From Candidatus Phytoplasma meliae (lineage in GTDB: Bacteria > Bacillota_I > Bacilli_A > Acholeplasmatales > Acholeplasmataceae), in assembly GCF_016876135.2 (NCBI RefSeq), contig NZ_JACAOD020000014.1, positions 1-50,343 of the forward strand: DNA of 50,343 nucleotides, read 5' to 3'. The position numbers and the translations under genes were made by a program. Position 1 is the stretch's first letter. Each line of letters starts with the position of its first letter. The notes under the pieces are model-generated. The model had not been told where the DNA came from and did no database searches. It saw only the letters and a list, made by a program, of their open reading frames with translations. Positions 16,634 to 26,012 of the stretch are shown here, in pieces.

Positions 16634-18016
16634 TTGCAAAACTATATTCAAAAAAAAATAATTCAACTTCAATTTAAAACTTTAACCCCTATTCAAAAAG
16701 AAGTTTTCGCGCAATTTTCCAAACCAGGTAATTTAGTAGGTGTGGCTCCTACAGGAACAGGAAAAACCCATGCTTATTTGCTTCCTTTGTTAAGTCAAAT
16801 TGATTTTCAGAAACCCTTTTTACAAGCCATTATTTTGGTTCCAACCAATGATTTAGTGTTCCAAGTGTGGGAAATGTTAAAAAAGGTTGAAAAAAGTAAT
16901 TTTACTAAAATTTTGTATGGAGGAATGGATAAACAAAAAGCCTTGTCACAATTTAGCAAAAAACAACCTTCTTTGATTATTGCTACTCCTGAAAAATTTT
17001 TAGAATATGCTTTTAAACTTCATAAAATTAATTTAAAACATGTTTCTTATTTGGTTTTAGATGAGGCTGATATGATGTTTGATCAAGTTTTTTTAACTTC
17101 TTTAGAACCCTTGGTTAATCATTTAAAAGCTAAAATTTTGTTATTTTCAGCAACTATTACTTTGGCGATGAAACCCTTTATTAATCGTTATTTTGGAAAA
17201 GCTCATTTTATTGATGTTCGTCATCAAAATACTTCTAAGTGTACTTTTTTTCTGTTAGAGGCTTCTGTTTCTAATCGTTTGCAAATTCTGATTCATTTGA
17301 CTAAAGTACTTAATCCTTATTTAGCTTTAATTTTTGTTAATAATAAAAAAGAACAAGAATTAATTTTTCAAAATTTGTGTGATGACCGTTTAAAATTACT
17401 TAATTTCAACGCTTCTTCCCCTGTTAAACAAAGAAAACAAGAATTAAAGGCTATTCATAAATTAAAATATCAATATGTTGTTGCCAGTGATTTGGCTTCA
17501 AGAGGAATTGATTTTGATGCTTCATGTGTGATTCATTATAATTTACCTTCTCATTTAGAGTTTTTCCATCATAGAAGTGGTAGAACTGCAAGGATGGGTA
17601 AAAAAGGGGAAGTTATTGTGTTATATGATTTTTACGATGTTAAAGAAAAAGATAAAATTAAAAAATTAACTCAAATGGGAATTGTTTTTCATAATGCTTC
17701 TTTAAGTCATGAAGGTTTTTTAAGACATGATCAAAAAAGCATGATCCAAGATGGCACAAATAAAGTTAAGACCCCTTCGCGTGCATCAAAAATGTTATCT
17801 GATAAAACAAATAAGTGCGTGATTGTTAAAAATAGGGATCTAAAGTACAATAATGATGGTAAACAAGCAAATTTGTCGAGAAAGAAAAAAGCTAATTCTT
17901 ATTCTCGCTCCAATCATCTTCCTAAAAAGCAAACATTAAAAGGGAAAATTAGATCTTTAAAGAAGCAGAAAAAAAAGAAAATAAAAAGTCAAACTCAAGG
18001 TTCAAACCAAAGTTAA
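16634..18016 (+). CDS. DEAD-box ATP-dependent RNA helicase
   Basis: It unwinds RNA duplexes with ATP, probably in ribosome assembly or mRNA turnover. The 460-residue protein has the Q motif (FKTLTPIQ), motif I APTGTGKT (38-45), Ia PTNDL, TPEKF, DEAD (D143-D146), SAT (172-174), and the second RecA domain with VASDLASRGIDF and HRSGRTARMG. The C-terminal 90 residues are Lys/Ser-rich and basic, probably for RNA contact. The start is TTG, 8 nt after AAGGAGG (16619-16625). Closest in type to CshA/CshB-like enzymes, but subfamily is not certain. Confidence 0.93.
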   Translation: MQNYIQKKIIQLQFKTLTPIQKEVFAQFSKPGNLVGVAPTGTGKTHAYLLPLLSQIDFQKPFLQAIILVPTNDLVFQVWEMLKKVEKSNFTKILYGGMDKQKALSQFSKKQPSLIIATPEKFLEYAFKLHKINLKHVSYLVLDEADMMFDQVFLTSLEPLVNHLKAKILLFSATITLAMKPFINRYFGKAHFIDVRHQNTSKCTFFLLEASVSNRLQILIHLTKVLNPYLALIFVNNKKEQELIFQNLCDDRLKLLNFNASSPVKQRKQELKAIHKLKYQYVVASDLASRGIDFDASCVIHYNLPSHLEFFHHRSGRTARMGKKGEVIVLYDFYDVKEKDKIKKLTQMGIVFHNASLSHEGFLRHDQKSMIQDGTNKVKTPSRASKMLSDKTNKCVIVKNRDLKYNNDGKQANLSRKKKANSYSRSNHLPKKQTLKGKIRSLKKQKKKKIKSQTQGSNQS

Positions 18017-18091
18017 AATATATGCTTTAATTGTTCTAAGACTAGTTTTCTTGTTTCAAGCTTTATCAAATTACAAAAGGGAGTCTTTATT

Positions 18092-18976
18092 ATGTTGATT
18101 TTAGGTAGTCATGTCCCAATGAAGAAACCAGATAACTATTTAGGCGCCATTAAACATACTTCATCTTACCAAGCTAATACTTTTATGGTATATAGTGGAG
18201 CTCCTCAAAACACTATAAGAACTAGTATTAGTCAATTGCAAATTCCACAAGCTTTACAACTGGCTTCTCAAAATAATTTAACTACTAATTATTTTGTTGG
18301 GCACGCCCCTTATATTGTTAATTTAGCTAATCCTTGTGAACATAAAAGGATCTTTGCTATTAATTTTTTAGTAGAAGAATTAGTGCGATTTGACGCTATG
18401 AAGATTAATCAAATGGTTTTGCATCCAGGAAATGCTTTAAAACAATCAGTTTCGCAAGCAATAGCTTTAATTGCTCAAGGTTTAGATGTGATTTTGGCAA
18501 AAACTAAACATTTAAAAATTAAAATTGCTTTAGAAACTATGGCTGGAAAAGGCACTGAAGTGGGAAAAACTTTAGAAGAATTACGTCAAATTCGTCATTT
18601 GGTTAATTATAAGCAACGAGTTTCCTTTTGTCTTGATACTTGTCATCTTTTTGATGCTGGTTATGATTTGAAAAATAATTTAACTTTATTTTTACAAGAT
18701 TTAGATCTTCTTTTAGGAATTAACCATATTTCAGTTATTCATCTTAATGATTCTAAAAATATTTGTGCTAGTCGTAAAGATCGTCATGAAAATATTGGTT
18801 TTGGTGAAATAGGGTTTGATGCTTTAATGAGGTTTGCTAAGCATTCTTTTTTTGAGCAAATACCAAAGATTTTAGAAACTCCTTATATTAATGGGAAAGC
18901 CCCTTATCAAAAGGAAATTCAAATGATAAGAAATAAAAAATTTAATCCCGAATTAAAAAAAGCTTTTTTTCCTTAA
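18092..18976 (+). CDS. nfo: Endonuclease IV (AP endonuclease)
   Basis: Endonuclease IV cuts the backbone 5' of abasic sites in base excision repair with a three-metal zinc centre in a TIM barrel. The 294-residue protein has the family signatures [28 protein letters not shown] and IHLNDSKN followed by [14 protein letters not shown]. Together with GHAPYIVNL and VLHPGNAL these supply the zinc-binding His, Glu and Asp residues. The ATG follows GGGAG. A likely terminator lies downstream. Confidence 0.96.
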   Translation: MLILGSHVPMKKPDNYLGAIKHTSSYQANTFMVYSGAPQNTIRTSISQLQIPQALQLASQNNLTTNYFVGHAPYIVNLANPCEHKRIFAINFLVEELVRFDAMKINQMVLHPGNALKQSVSQAIALIAQGLDVILAKTKHLKIKIALETMAGKGTEVGKTLEELRQIRHLVNYKQRVSFCLDTCHLFDAGYDLKNNLTLFLQDLDLLLGINHISVIHLNDSKNICASRKDRHENIGFGEIGFDALMRFAKHSFFEQIPKILETPYINGKAPYQKEIQMIRNKKFNPELKKAFFP

Positions 18977-18997
18977 TATGTTTAAGAAAACTTCAAT

Positions 18998-19045
18998 AAA
19001 ATAACAAAAATATCTTATAATTAATATTGGTGTTTGTTATTTTTT
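18998..19045 (+). terminator. Probable terminator after nfo
   Basis: AAAATAACAAA (from 18998) pairs with TTTGTTATTTTT (from 19033) across an AT-rich loop that can itself pair (AATAT/ATATT). A T-run is included in the second arm. Confidence 0.55.
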
Positions 19046-19093
19046 AATTTGATCAATCAAACCCCTAAAAAATAATATAGTTAAGGAATTCAA

Positions 19094-19297
19094 ATAATTA
19101 TTCAAAAAATAATTCATAATATTTTGACTTTTTGGAACAGTATCCAAGTAAATTATCAAATGTTAATTATAGCTTCTTTAGTTAGTTTGATATTTGCTCT
19201 TTTGCGTAGTAGTATTAAAATTATTATTAGTTTAATATTATTATTTTTAATATTTAAATTTTGTTTCAAAATCAATTTTTTTACTAAAACATATTAA
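19094..19297 (+). CDS. Possible small membrane protein with non-ATG start
   Basis: A frame open from a stop at 19082 runs to TAA at 19295-19297. It encodes a small very hydrophobic protein with two probable helices (MLIIASLVSLIFALL and IIISLILLFLIFKFCF) and a basic connection. There is no ATG before the hydrophobic part. AAGGA (19083-19087) sits 6 nt before an ATA (19094) and 9 nt before an ATT (19097); TTG at 19124 is the other candidate. A strong terminator follows at 19376. The start is uncertain and a remnant of a larger gene is possible. Confidence 0.4.
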   Translation: MIIQKIIHNILTFWNSIQVNYQMLIIASLVSLIFALLRSSIKIIISLILLFLIFKFCFKINFFTKTY

Positions 19298-19375
19298 ATT
19301 ATTTGGTAAGTTGATATAGTAATTGATATTTGAAAAATTTTAAAAAACTGCAAATATAAATAATTTCATTTTGCT

Positions 19376-19411
19376 AACAACTCTTTTTTTAATTGAAAAG
19401 GGTTGTTTTTT
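19376..19411 (+). terminator. Strong Rho-independent terminator
   Basis: AACAACTCTTTT (19376-19387) pairs with AAAAGGGTTGTT (19396-19407), 12 bp with one G-U, followed by T-run. It has no annotated gene directly upstream except the small ORF ending at 19297, which supports that region being transcribed. Confidence 0.85.
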
Positions 19412-19596
19412 ACTTAAAACTTAAATTATTGGGTTGATTAATAGTGTTTTTTATTTACACTTACGCTAATATGATTTTGCCTATTTATTATTTGTTTTGA
19501 ATAGTTGCAACGGTATTTAATGGTATGTTTTTGCTTGCGTGTTTTTTTGATGCATGCTTTATGCAATAGTAATAAATTAATAAAGGATTTTTAAAA

Positions 19597-21051
19597 TTGA
19601 ACCTACGTGATCATAATCAAAAAAATGTTAATGTTACAAGTATATGTCAGAATAAAACCATTTTTGGTTTTAAATACTTGATATTTGTTGTTTTTTTACT
19701 TATTGCCATTGGGCAAATATGTTTTTTTCATCAAGAAGGTAAAATAGATAAATTATGGCACCCCTTAATTACTCCTTTGTTTTTAACTATGGTATTTGGT
19801 TGTTTATTTAATTTTGTGGGTAATCAAATTCCTTATTTAAATAAGTTTGGTTTGGGTTTTTTGTTTTGTATTTTGGTTCCTTCCTTTTTAGCTGATTGTG
19901 GCATTGTGCCTGGTGAAGTGGTTAAACGGATTGATAAAGCCTTTTTTAATAAACCTTCTTCCTCGGATTCATGGGGTATTGGTATTAATTTTGCTCAATT
20001 TTTTGTTACTATTGTAACTGTTAGTAGTATTTTGGCGATTGATAAAAATTTGTTAAAAAAATCTATTGTTAAATTTATTCCTTTAACTCTAATTGCTTTA
20101 TTTTGTTCTTTTTTGTTAGTAGGTGGCGTTGGTGTTTTATTAGATTATCATCCTCCTCGCGAACATGGATTTATTTCGCGCAATCCCTTTTTAGATACTA
20201 TTGTTTATTTTTGCAATCCTTTAACAAGTGGTGGTACTAATTTAGGTATTACTCGTTTTCAAGAAACTTTTGCGATAGTTTTTAAAAATAAAAATTCATT
20301 AATTACTACTGCTCCTGATAAAATTAGAAGTGTTTTGATTGCTCCTTTGATTTTAACGCGTCTTTTAGCTATTATGTTAGGGGGAATCCTTTATAAATTA
20401 TTTGACAAAACTATTTATAGTGGTCATAAACAATTAGAAATTAATCAAATAACTAAGACAGAAGATATTAAAAAACTTTCTTCTAAGGCGCAGCAAAATG
20501 ATTTTAAGGATTCATATCAAAATCTTGGTATGGGAATGATGATTGTTTTTGCTTTGTATAATGTTTGTATGATGTTAAATCAATTTTTGTTTAAAATGGA
20601 TACAATGGTTTATTTGATTATTGTTTTAATTTTCATTAAAAGATTTGATTTGCTCTCCCTTCGCTATCAAAATTATGTTTTTCACTTATCTAAATTTACA
20701 GTTACTAATTTTACTCCAGCAGCTTTAGTTTGTTTTGGGGTTGCTACTAATTTTCAAACTTTAAAAGCATCCATGTTTGATTTCAAAATTGTTATTATGG
20801 TTTTGGTGTCGTTGTTAACAGTTGTTTTGGTTGCCTTTTTGTTAGCTAAAAAGTTTGGTTTTTATCCTTTAGAAGCTTCTTTGACAGCAGGTTTATGCTC
20901 TCATAGTGTAGGAAGCATGGGTCATATTGGTATTATGTCAACAACTGATCGTATGAATTTGCTTCATTTTGCCCATATTGCTACTCGGATTGTAGGACCT
21001 ATGATATTTGTTTTTATGAATCTTGTGTTTAATTTTTTTTATAATACGTAA
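19597..21051 (+). CDS. citS: 2-hydroxycarboxylate (malate/citrate) sodium symporter
   Basis: A member of the 2HCT family (CitS/MaeN), which imports malate or citrate with Na+. In phytoplasmas malate is thought to be an important carbon and energy source. The 484-residue protein has about ten hydrophobic helices. Family landmarks are NPLTSGGTNLGI in the first re-entrant region and AGLCSHSVGSMGHIGIMS followed by RMNLLHFAHIATRIVGP in the second half. The glycine-rich motifs are less canonical than in CitS. The start is TTG, 10 nt after AAAGG (19582-19586). The substrate is inferred from the family. Confidence 0.9.
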   Translation: MNLRDHNQKNVNVTSICQNKTIFGFKYLIFVVFLLIAIGQICFFHQEGKIDKLWHPLITPLFLTMVFGCLFNFVGNQIPYLNKFGLGFLFCILVPSFLADCGIVPGEVVKRIDKAFFNKPSSSDSWGIGINFAQFFVTIVTVSSILAIDKNLLKKSIVKFIPLTLIALFCSFLLVGGVGVLLDYHPPREHGFISRNPFLDTIVYFCNPLTSGGTNLGITRFQETFAIVFKNKNSLITTAPDKIRSVLIAPLILTRLLAIMLGGILYKLFDKTIYSGHKQLEINQITKTEDIKKLSSKAQQNDFKDSYQNLGMGMMIVFALYNVCMMLNQFLFKMDTMVYLIIVLIFIKRFDLLSLRYQNYVFHLSKFTVTNFTPAALVCFGVATNFQTLKASMFDFKIVIMVLVSLLTVVLVAFLLAKKFGFYPLEASLTAGLCSHSVGSMGHIGIMSTTDRMNLLHFAHIATRIVGPMIFVFMNLVFNFFYNT

Positions 21052-21157
21052 GTGATTTAGTTATTAATGGTTTTATAATATTATCTAATTCTATGTTTTA
21101 TGATTAATATCATACCAAACCATCCCATCAAAAATGAAAAAAGGAGTTGAACAGTTA

Positions 21158-23752
21158 ATGAAATCTTTTGAAATTAGAAAAATGTGGTTAGATTTTTTTG
21201 CGAGTAAAAAACATTATATAGAAAAATCATTTTCTTTAATTCCTCATAAAGACTCTACTTTATTATGGGTTAACGCAGGAGTAACTCCTTTAAAAAAATA
21301 TTTTGATGGAACACAAGTTCCTGCTTGCCGTAGAATTGCCAATATTCAAAAATGTATTCGCACTAACGATATTGACAATGTTGGTCAAACCTCGCGTCAT
21401 CATACTTTTTTTGAAATGTTAGGAAATTTTTCCATTGGTGATTATTTTAAAAAAGAAGCGATTCATTTTGCTTATGAATTATTAACTGCTTCTCAATGGT
21501 TTGCTTTATCTTTGGATAAACTGTATATTACTTATTTTCCCACAGATCAAGATACTTATCAATATTGGCTTGATTTAGGAGTGAAGAAAGAACATTTAAT
21601 TCCTTTAAAAACTAATTTTTGGCAAATTGGTGCCGGACCTTCTGGCCCTTGTACGGAGATTTTTTTTGATAGAGGGCCCAAATACGATTTACGTCATAAA
21701 GAATTAATTATAGAAGATATCGAAAATAATCGTTTTATTGAAATTTGGAATGTTGTTTTTTCTCAATACAATTGTGATCCTAATATTCCTATGGAACAAT
21801 ATCCTGAACTTCCTAGTAAAAATATTGATACAGGAGCTGGTTTAGAACGTTTTGCTACTATCTTTCAAAATACTAATAGTAATTTTGAAACTGATCTTTT
21901 TTTGCCTTTAATTAAAGCCTTAGAACAATTATCGCAGGTGACTTACCAAGGACAAACAAGTTTTAAAGTTATTGCCGATCATCTTAAAACATTAGTTTTT
22001 GCTATTAATGATGGGGCCGTTTTAACTAATGAAAAAAGAGGTTATGTTTTAAAAAAACTTTTAAGAAAAGCGGTTAATCAAGGTAAAAAAATTAATTTAC
22101 ATTGTCCTTTTTTACATAAGTTAGTTCCTGCAACAGTTAATATGATGCGTGATTTTTATCCTGAGTTGGTTCAAAATCAAGATATGATAACTAAAATTTT
22201 GTTGCAACAAGAAAATATTTTTGGAGAAACACTAAAAACGGCAGAAGCAAGGTTTTTGCAGTGTGTCTATCAAAAGCATTTATCAGGAAGTAATTTTTTT
22301 AAACTTTATGATACTTATGGCATCCCAGAAGATTTAATCATTGAAACTGCTCAAAAACATCATGTTACTTTTGATCATTTGGAATTTAAAAAATTATTAG
22401 AACAACACCAAAAGATGTCTAAACAAAAGCAATTATTTATGGCTGATATGAATCAACAAGAAGAAAAGTTTTTGAATTTTAAAGAAAAAAGTGAATTTGT
22501 TGGTTATCATCAGGGGCATGTGACAACTAAAGTGATAAGGGTTTTTGATCAAGGAATAGTGTTATTGCAAACTCCTTTTTATGCTCCTATGGGAGGTCAA
22601 ATAGCAGATGATGGTTTTATTAATGGTGTTTTAGTAAAAAATATTGTTAAATTGCCTAATGGTCAATTTTTGCATGAAGTGACAGGTGATTTTCATGAAG
22701 GACAAGAAGTGGTGGCTCAAATTGATCAAAATAAAAGGGAACAAATTTCTTATCATCATACAGCTACTCACCTTTTGGAAGAGGTTTTGCGTCAAACATT
22801 AGGGAAGCATGTTGAAAAACAAGGTTCATGGGTTGGCTTTGACTCTTTACGTTATGATTTTAATCATTTTGAAAAAATAACTCCTGAAATTTTAATCAAG
22901 GTAGAACAGCGGATCAATCACCAAATTAACGAGCGTTTAGGTGTTCAGATAGAAGAGCTTTCTTTGCCAGAAGCACAAATACGTTATAGTTCTCTTTTAG
23001 AAAAGAATCAAAAAGCAAAATATTATAATAAAGTGAGAATAGTTAAAATTGGCTCTGATTTTATTGATTTATGTGGTGGCACTCATGCTAAAAATACTTA
23101 TGCTTTAAACCGTTTTGCTATTTTATCTTGTGAGACTATTAGTTCAGGTGTTTACCGGATAGAAGCAGTTTGTGGCGCTCATCTTAATCAAAAAATAACT
23201 CATAAATTATCATTTTATCAAAAGAGTCAACAGGATTTAATCAAAAAAGCTCAAAAAAATGAAATACCAGGTGTTATCTTTGATATTCCTGTTGCTCCTA
23301 AGATACAACAAAGTTATCAAGATATTGTTAATGCTCAACAATATGTTCAGTTATTGCAACAAAAATTATTATTGTTTGAAAAAAGAATCTTAGAATATCA
23401 TCAAAATAAATTGATCCAAGAAAAAGATCGTTTTTTGCCTGATCGCATCACTAAAGAGCTTTTGGTGATCATTGAAGAGCCAAAACCTATAGAAGCTTTA
23501 AAATATTTGATGCATTATCTTTTTGATTCTTTGCAATTAGAAGTTTTATTTCTTTGTTATGTGACTTCTGAAAAAGTGGTTTTTTTGTGTAAAAGTAAAA
23601 CTATACATGCAGGTCAATTAGTGAAAGAAGTTTCTTTATTAGCTTTAGGTGCTGGCGGAGGAAGTCCTTTTTTAGGACAAGGTGGTACTAAAATAACTAA
23701 AAATATGAAGCAAGTTATTAAATTTTTAAAAGAAAAATTTAACACTTGTTAA
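21158..23752 (+). CDS. alaS: Alanyl-tRNA synthetase
   Basis: Charges tRNA-Ala and edits mis-charged Ser/Gly. I use the ATG at 21158 (864 residues): an in-frame ATG at 21134 overlaps the ribosome-binding site AAAAAAGGAG, and MKSFEIRKMWLDFF fits the family start. The class II core (VNAGVTPLKKYF, RTNDIDNVGQTSRHHTFFEM, GAGLERFA) is followed by the editing domain with zinc residues H534, H538, C639 and H643 (HTATH, CGGTH). The C-terminal domain ends GAGGGSPFLGQGGTK. Gene order alaS-ruvX-yrrM-greA is as in Bacillus. Confidence 0.97.
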   Translation: MKSFEIRKMWLDFFASKKHYIEKSFSLIPHKDSTLLWVNAGVTPLKKYFDGTQVPACRRIANIQKCIRTNDIDNVGQTSRHHTFFEMLGNFSIGDYFKKEAIHFAYELLTASQWFALSLDKLYITYFPTDQDTYQYWLDLGVKKEHLIPLKTNFWQIGAGPSGPCTEIFFDRGPKYDLRHKELIIEDIENNRFIEIWNVVFSQYNCDPNIPMEQYPELPSKNIDTGAGLERFATIFQNTNSNFETDLFLPLIKALEQLSQVTYQGQTSFKVIADHLKTLVFAINDGAVLTNEKRGYVLKKLLRKAVNQGKKINLHCPFLHKLVPATVNMMRDFYPELVQNQDMITKILLQQENIFGETLKTAEARFLQCVYQKHLSGSNFFKLYDTYGIPEDLIIETAQKHHVTFDHLEFKKLLEQHQKMSKQKQLFMADMNQQEEKFLNFKEKSEFVGYHQGHVTTKVIRVFDQGIVLLQTPFYAPMGGQIADDGFINGVLVKNIVKLPNGQFLHEVTGDFHEGQEVVAQIDQNKREQISYHHTATHLLEEVLRQTLGKHVEKQGSWVGFDSLRYDFNHFEKITPEILIKVEQRINHQINERLGVQIEELSLPEAQIRYSSLLEKNQKAKYYNKVRIVKIGSDFIDLCGGTHAKNTYALNRFAILSCETISSGVYRIEAVCGAHLNQKITHKLSFYQKSQQDLIKKAQKNEIPGVIFDIPVAPKIQQSYQDIVNAQQYVQLLQQKLLLFEKRILEYHQNKLIQEKDRFLPDRITKELLVIIEEPKPIEALKYLMHYLFDSLQLEVLFLCYVTSEKVVFLCKSKTIHAGQLVKEVSLLALGAGGGSPFLGQGGTKITKNMKQVIKFLKEKFNTC

Positions 23753-23802
23753 TGTGATCCACCCTTGATATCTGCTTTTTATCATTTTATTTGGTATCAT
23801 AT

Positions 23803-23824
23803 TGCACACACACGCGCATATATA
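23803..23824. other. 22-nt alternating pyrimidine-purine tract
   Basis: From T23803 to A23824 pyrimidines and purines alternate strictly (TGCACACACACGCGCATATATA without a break, quoted here in two parts: TGCACACACAC, GCGCATATATA). It is locally GC-rich in a very AT-rich gap just before ruvX. Such tracts favour Z-DNA under negative supercoiling. Any role is speculative. Confidence 0.7.
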
Positions 23825-23859
23825 AGATAAAATTATGACACATAAAGGAGTTATCAGTT

Positions 23860-24297
23860 ATTTTAAATATCAATAAAAACTCTTATTTAGGTTTGGATTT
23901 GGGGGAAAAAACTTTGGGGATTGCTTTATCCCAAACAGGAGTGATTGCTCAAAATTTCACTACTCTTTTATTCCCATCTCATCAATATCAACAATTAATA
24001 TCACCTTTACAAAAAATTATTACTGATTATCAAGTAAAAATGATTGTTTTAGGTTATCCTAAACATATGAATAATGATATTGGCATTAAAGCTAAAGTAA
24101 GCATTACTTTTAAAAAGAGACTGGAAAAAGCTTTTCGTGATGTGGAAGTGGTTTTGTGGGATGAACGGTTATCCACTTTACAAGCATTATCAATGTTAAG
24201 ACAAAATAATAAAAAAAAAGCTAAGATTAAACAACTTAAAGATGGCATTGCAGCTACTATTATCTTACAAAACTATCTAGATTATCAAAAACGTTAA
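23860..24297 (+). CDS. ruvX: YqgF/RuvX family putative pre-16S rRNase or Holliday junction resolvase
   Basis: The RNase H-like fold protein is thought to mature 16S rRNA ends, with a resolvase alternative. Motifs are GLDLGEKTLGIALS (catalytic Asp D13), LWDERLST and the C-terminal KDGIAATIILQNYL. No ATG, GTG or TTG lies at a sensible place before GLDLG; the first TTG (23893) is inside that motif. AAAGGAG (23844-23850) lies 9 nt before an in-frame ATT at 23860, which gives ILNINKNSYLGLDLG, normal for the family. I therefore propose an ATT start (145 residues). The next gene follows 21 nt later. Confidence 0.85.
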   Translation: MLNINKNSYLGLDLGEKTLGIALSQTGVIAQNFTTLLFPSHQYQQLISPLQKIITDYQVKMIVLGYPKHMNNDIGIKAKVSITFKKRLEKAFRDVEVVLWDERLSTLQALSMLRQNNKKKAKIKQLKDGIAATIILQNYLDYQKR

Positions 24298-24318
24298 AGT
24301 GAAGGGATATGTAACCTC

Positions 24319-24912
24319 ATGATGTTTAATAAAACAATATATTTAGCTAAATTAAAAAAATATGCTCAAGATCATCATATTCCTATTTTACAAGATACTA
24401 GTTTAACTTTAATTTTGCAAATAATGGAGCAATATCAAATTAAAAATATTTTAGAAATTGGAACGGCTATTGGGTATAGTGCTTTGGCGATGAGTAATGA
24501 AAATACTACCATTGATACTTTAGAAAGAGACTTTCTTAGTTATCATTTGGCTAAAAATTTTTTACAAGCGATTCCTTTTCAAATTAATATTATTTGGGCT
24601 GAAGCTTTAATTTATCCTTTAACTTGTTTAACTACTTATGATTTAATTTTAATTGATGCCGCCAAAGCTCAATATCAAAAGTTATTTTTAAAGTATTATT
24701 CTTTGTTGCGTCCTCAAGGTATTATTATTTGTGATAATCTGCATTTAAATGCTTTTTTAAATGAACAAAATAGTTCTCAACCAACACCTAAACATAAAGG
24801 TATTTTAAAAAAAATGGATGATTTTAAAGCTTTTTTAGAAAATCATTCAGATTTTACAACTATTTTTCATAATATTGGCGATGGGTTAAGTATTTCTTAT
24901 AAAAAAAGATAA
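24319..24912 (+). CDS. trmR: SAM-dependent O-methyltransferase, YrrM/TrmR type
   Basis: A class I methyltransferase of the catechol O-methyltransferase-like family. The SAM site is ILEIGTAIGYSALAMS, followed by the acidic segment IDTLERD, LILIDAAKAQY and IIICDNLHL, the metal-site region. The 197-residue length is normal. In Bacillus the gene at this place between ruvX and greA is yrrM (TrmR), which methylates 5-hydroxyuridine at tRNA position 34; the same role is inferred here from synteny. AAGGGA lies 11-15 nt before two adjacent ATG codons, so the start may be 24319 or 24322. Confidence 0.88.
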   Translation: MMFNKTIYLAKLKKYAQDHHIPILQDTSLTLILQIMEQYQIKNILEIGTAIGYSALAMSNENTTIDTLERDFLSYHLAKNFLQAIPFQINIIWAEALIYPLTCLTTYDLILIDAAKAQYQKLFLKYYSLLRPQGIIICDNLHLNAFLNEQNSSQPTPKHKGILKKMDDFKAFLENHSDFTTIFHNIGDGLSISYKKR

Positions 24913-24981
24913 AATAATAGTGGATGGTAAATATAAGTTTATGATGCTTTTATTAAAAATAAGTTTAAAGGAGTTTTTGGG

Positions 24982-25452
24982 ATGAAGAACACAGTTTATG
25001 AATTAACGCCATCAGGGATAGCGAAATTAAAAAAAGAATTAGTTGATTTAACAGAAGTCAAACGGAAAGAAAATTTGGAAGCTTTGAAAGAAGCACGTGA
25101 ACAAGGGGATTTGTCGGAAAATGCTGATTATGATGCAGCCCGCAATGAACAAGCTTTAATAGAACATCGTATTTTAGAAATTAAAAATATTTTAAAAAAT
25201 GTGCGAGTAGCTAAAGTTTCTAAAGATAAAGAAATTGGGATTGGGAAAAAGGTCTTTTTAGAACTTCTAAATTCAGGCTCTCAACAAACTATTGAATTAG
25301 TTAGCACTTTGGAATCAGATCCTTTTACTGATAAAATTTCTATTGATTCTCCTTTGGGAAAACATATTAAAGGACATGAAATAGGAGATGTGGTTTTTGT
25401 TACTAGTGAAACTGGAAATACTTTTAAGGTTAAAATTTTAAATGTGGAGTAA
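24982..25452 (+). CDS. greA: Transcription elongation factor GreA
   Basis: GreA rescues stalled RNA polymerase by stimulating transcript cleavage. The 156-residue length is typical: an N-terminal coiled coil with LSENADYDAARNEQALIE (acidic tip) and a C-terminal FKBP-like domain with SPLGKHIKGHEIGD. AAAGGAG precedes the ATG at good spacing. The downstream yqeG ribosome-binding site overlaps its stop, so the genes are coupled. Confidence 0.97.
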   Translation: MKNTVYELTPSGIAKLKKELVDLTEVKRKENLEALKEAREQGDLSENADYDAARNEQALIEHRILEIKNILKNVRVAKVSKDKEIGIGKKVFLELLNSGSQQTIELVSTLESDPFTDKISIDSPLGKHIKGHEIGDVVFVTSETGNTFKVKILNVE

Positions 25453-25459
25453 CAACAAC

Positions 25460-26011
25460 TTGTTAAAATCACTTTATTTACCAAAATATTATTATCCTTC
25501 GGTCTTCCATATTCCCTTTGATTATTTTTTACAAAAAGGGATTAAAGCTTTATTTTTTGATTTAGACAATACTTTAGTTGATGGTCAGCAAAAAGAATTA
25601 GATATGAAGACTAAAAAGCTTTTACAGCAACTTTCTGTTTCTTTTAAAATTATGATTCTTTCAAATGCTTCTTATAAGAGATTACAACATGCTTTAACTA
25701 AAGATTTTCATTTTATTCATTTGCCTTTATGGATGAAAAAACCTTCAAAGCAAGCATTTCAAAAAGCAATGCATATAGTCGATCTTAAACCTGAAGCTAT
25801 TTTGATGATTGGGGATCAGTTACATACAGATATTAATGGGGCTAATCGTTCCAATATTACTTCTTTGTTAGTCAAACCCTTAAACCTTAAACAAGAAAGT
25901 ATTTGGACTAAGTTTAATCGTTTTTATCGAGAAAAGCGTTTTTTAAAGAAATTAAAAGTAAATCATTATCATCTTTGGCAAACTAAATTTCAAGATTTTG
26001 AAGGTAAGTGA
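25460..26011 (+). CDS. yqeG: YqeG-type HAD superfamily phosphatase
   Basis: A HAD hydrolase of the YqeG (phosphatidylglycerophosphatase-like) family. Motif I is FFDLDNTLVDG, motif II MILSNAS, the Lys motif MKKPSKQAF, and motif IV MIGDQLHTDINGANRS. A longer frame starts at ATG 25442 but has no ribosome-binding site. TTG at 25460, 11 nt after GGAG (25445-25448), gives MLKSLYLPKYYYPSVFHI, which matches the usual YqeG start. Length is then 183 residues. The substrate in this cell-wall-less organism is not known. yqeK follows 1 nt after the stop. Confidence 0.88.
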   Translation: MLKSLYLPKYYYPSVFHIPFDYFLQKGIKALFFDLDNTLVDGQQKELDMKTKKLLQQLSVSFKIMILSNASYKRLQHALTKDFHFIHLPLWMKKPSKQAFQKAMHIVDLKPEAILMIGDQLHTDINGANRSNITSLLVKPLNLKQESIWTKFNRFYREKRFLKKLKVNHYHLWQTKFQDFEGK

Positions 26012-26012
26012 T

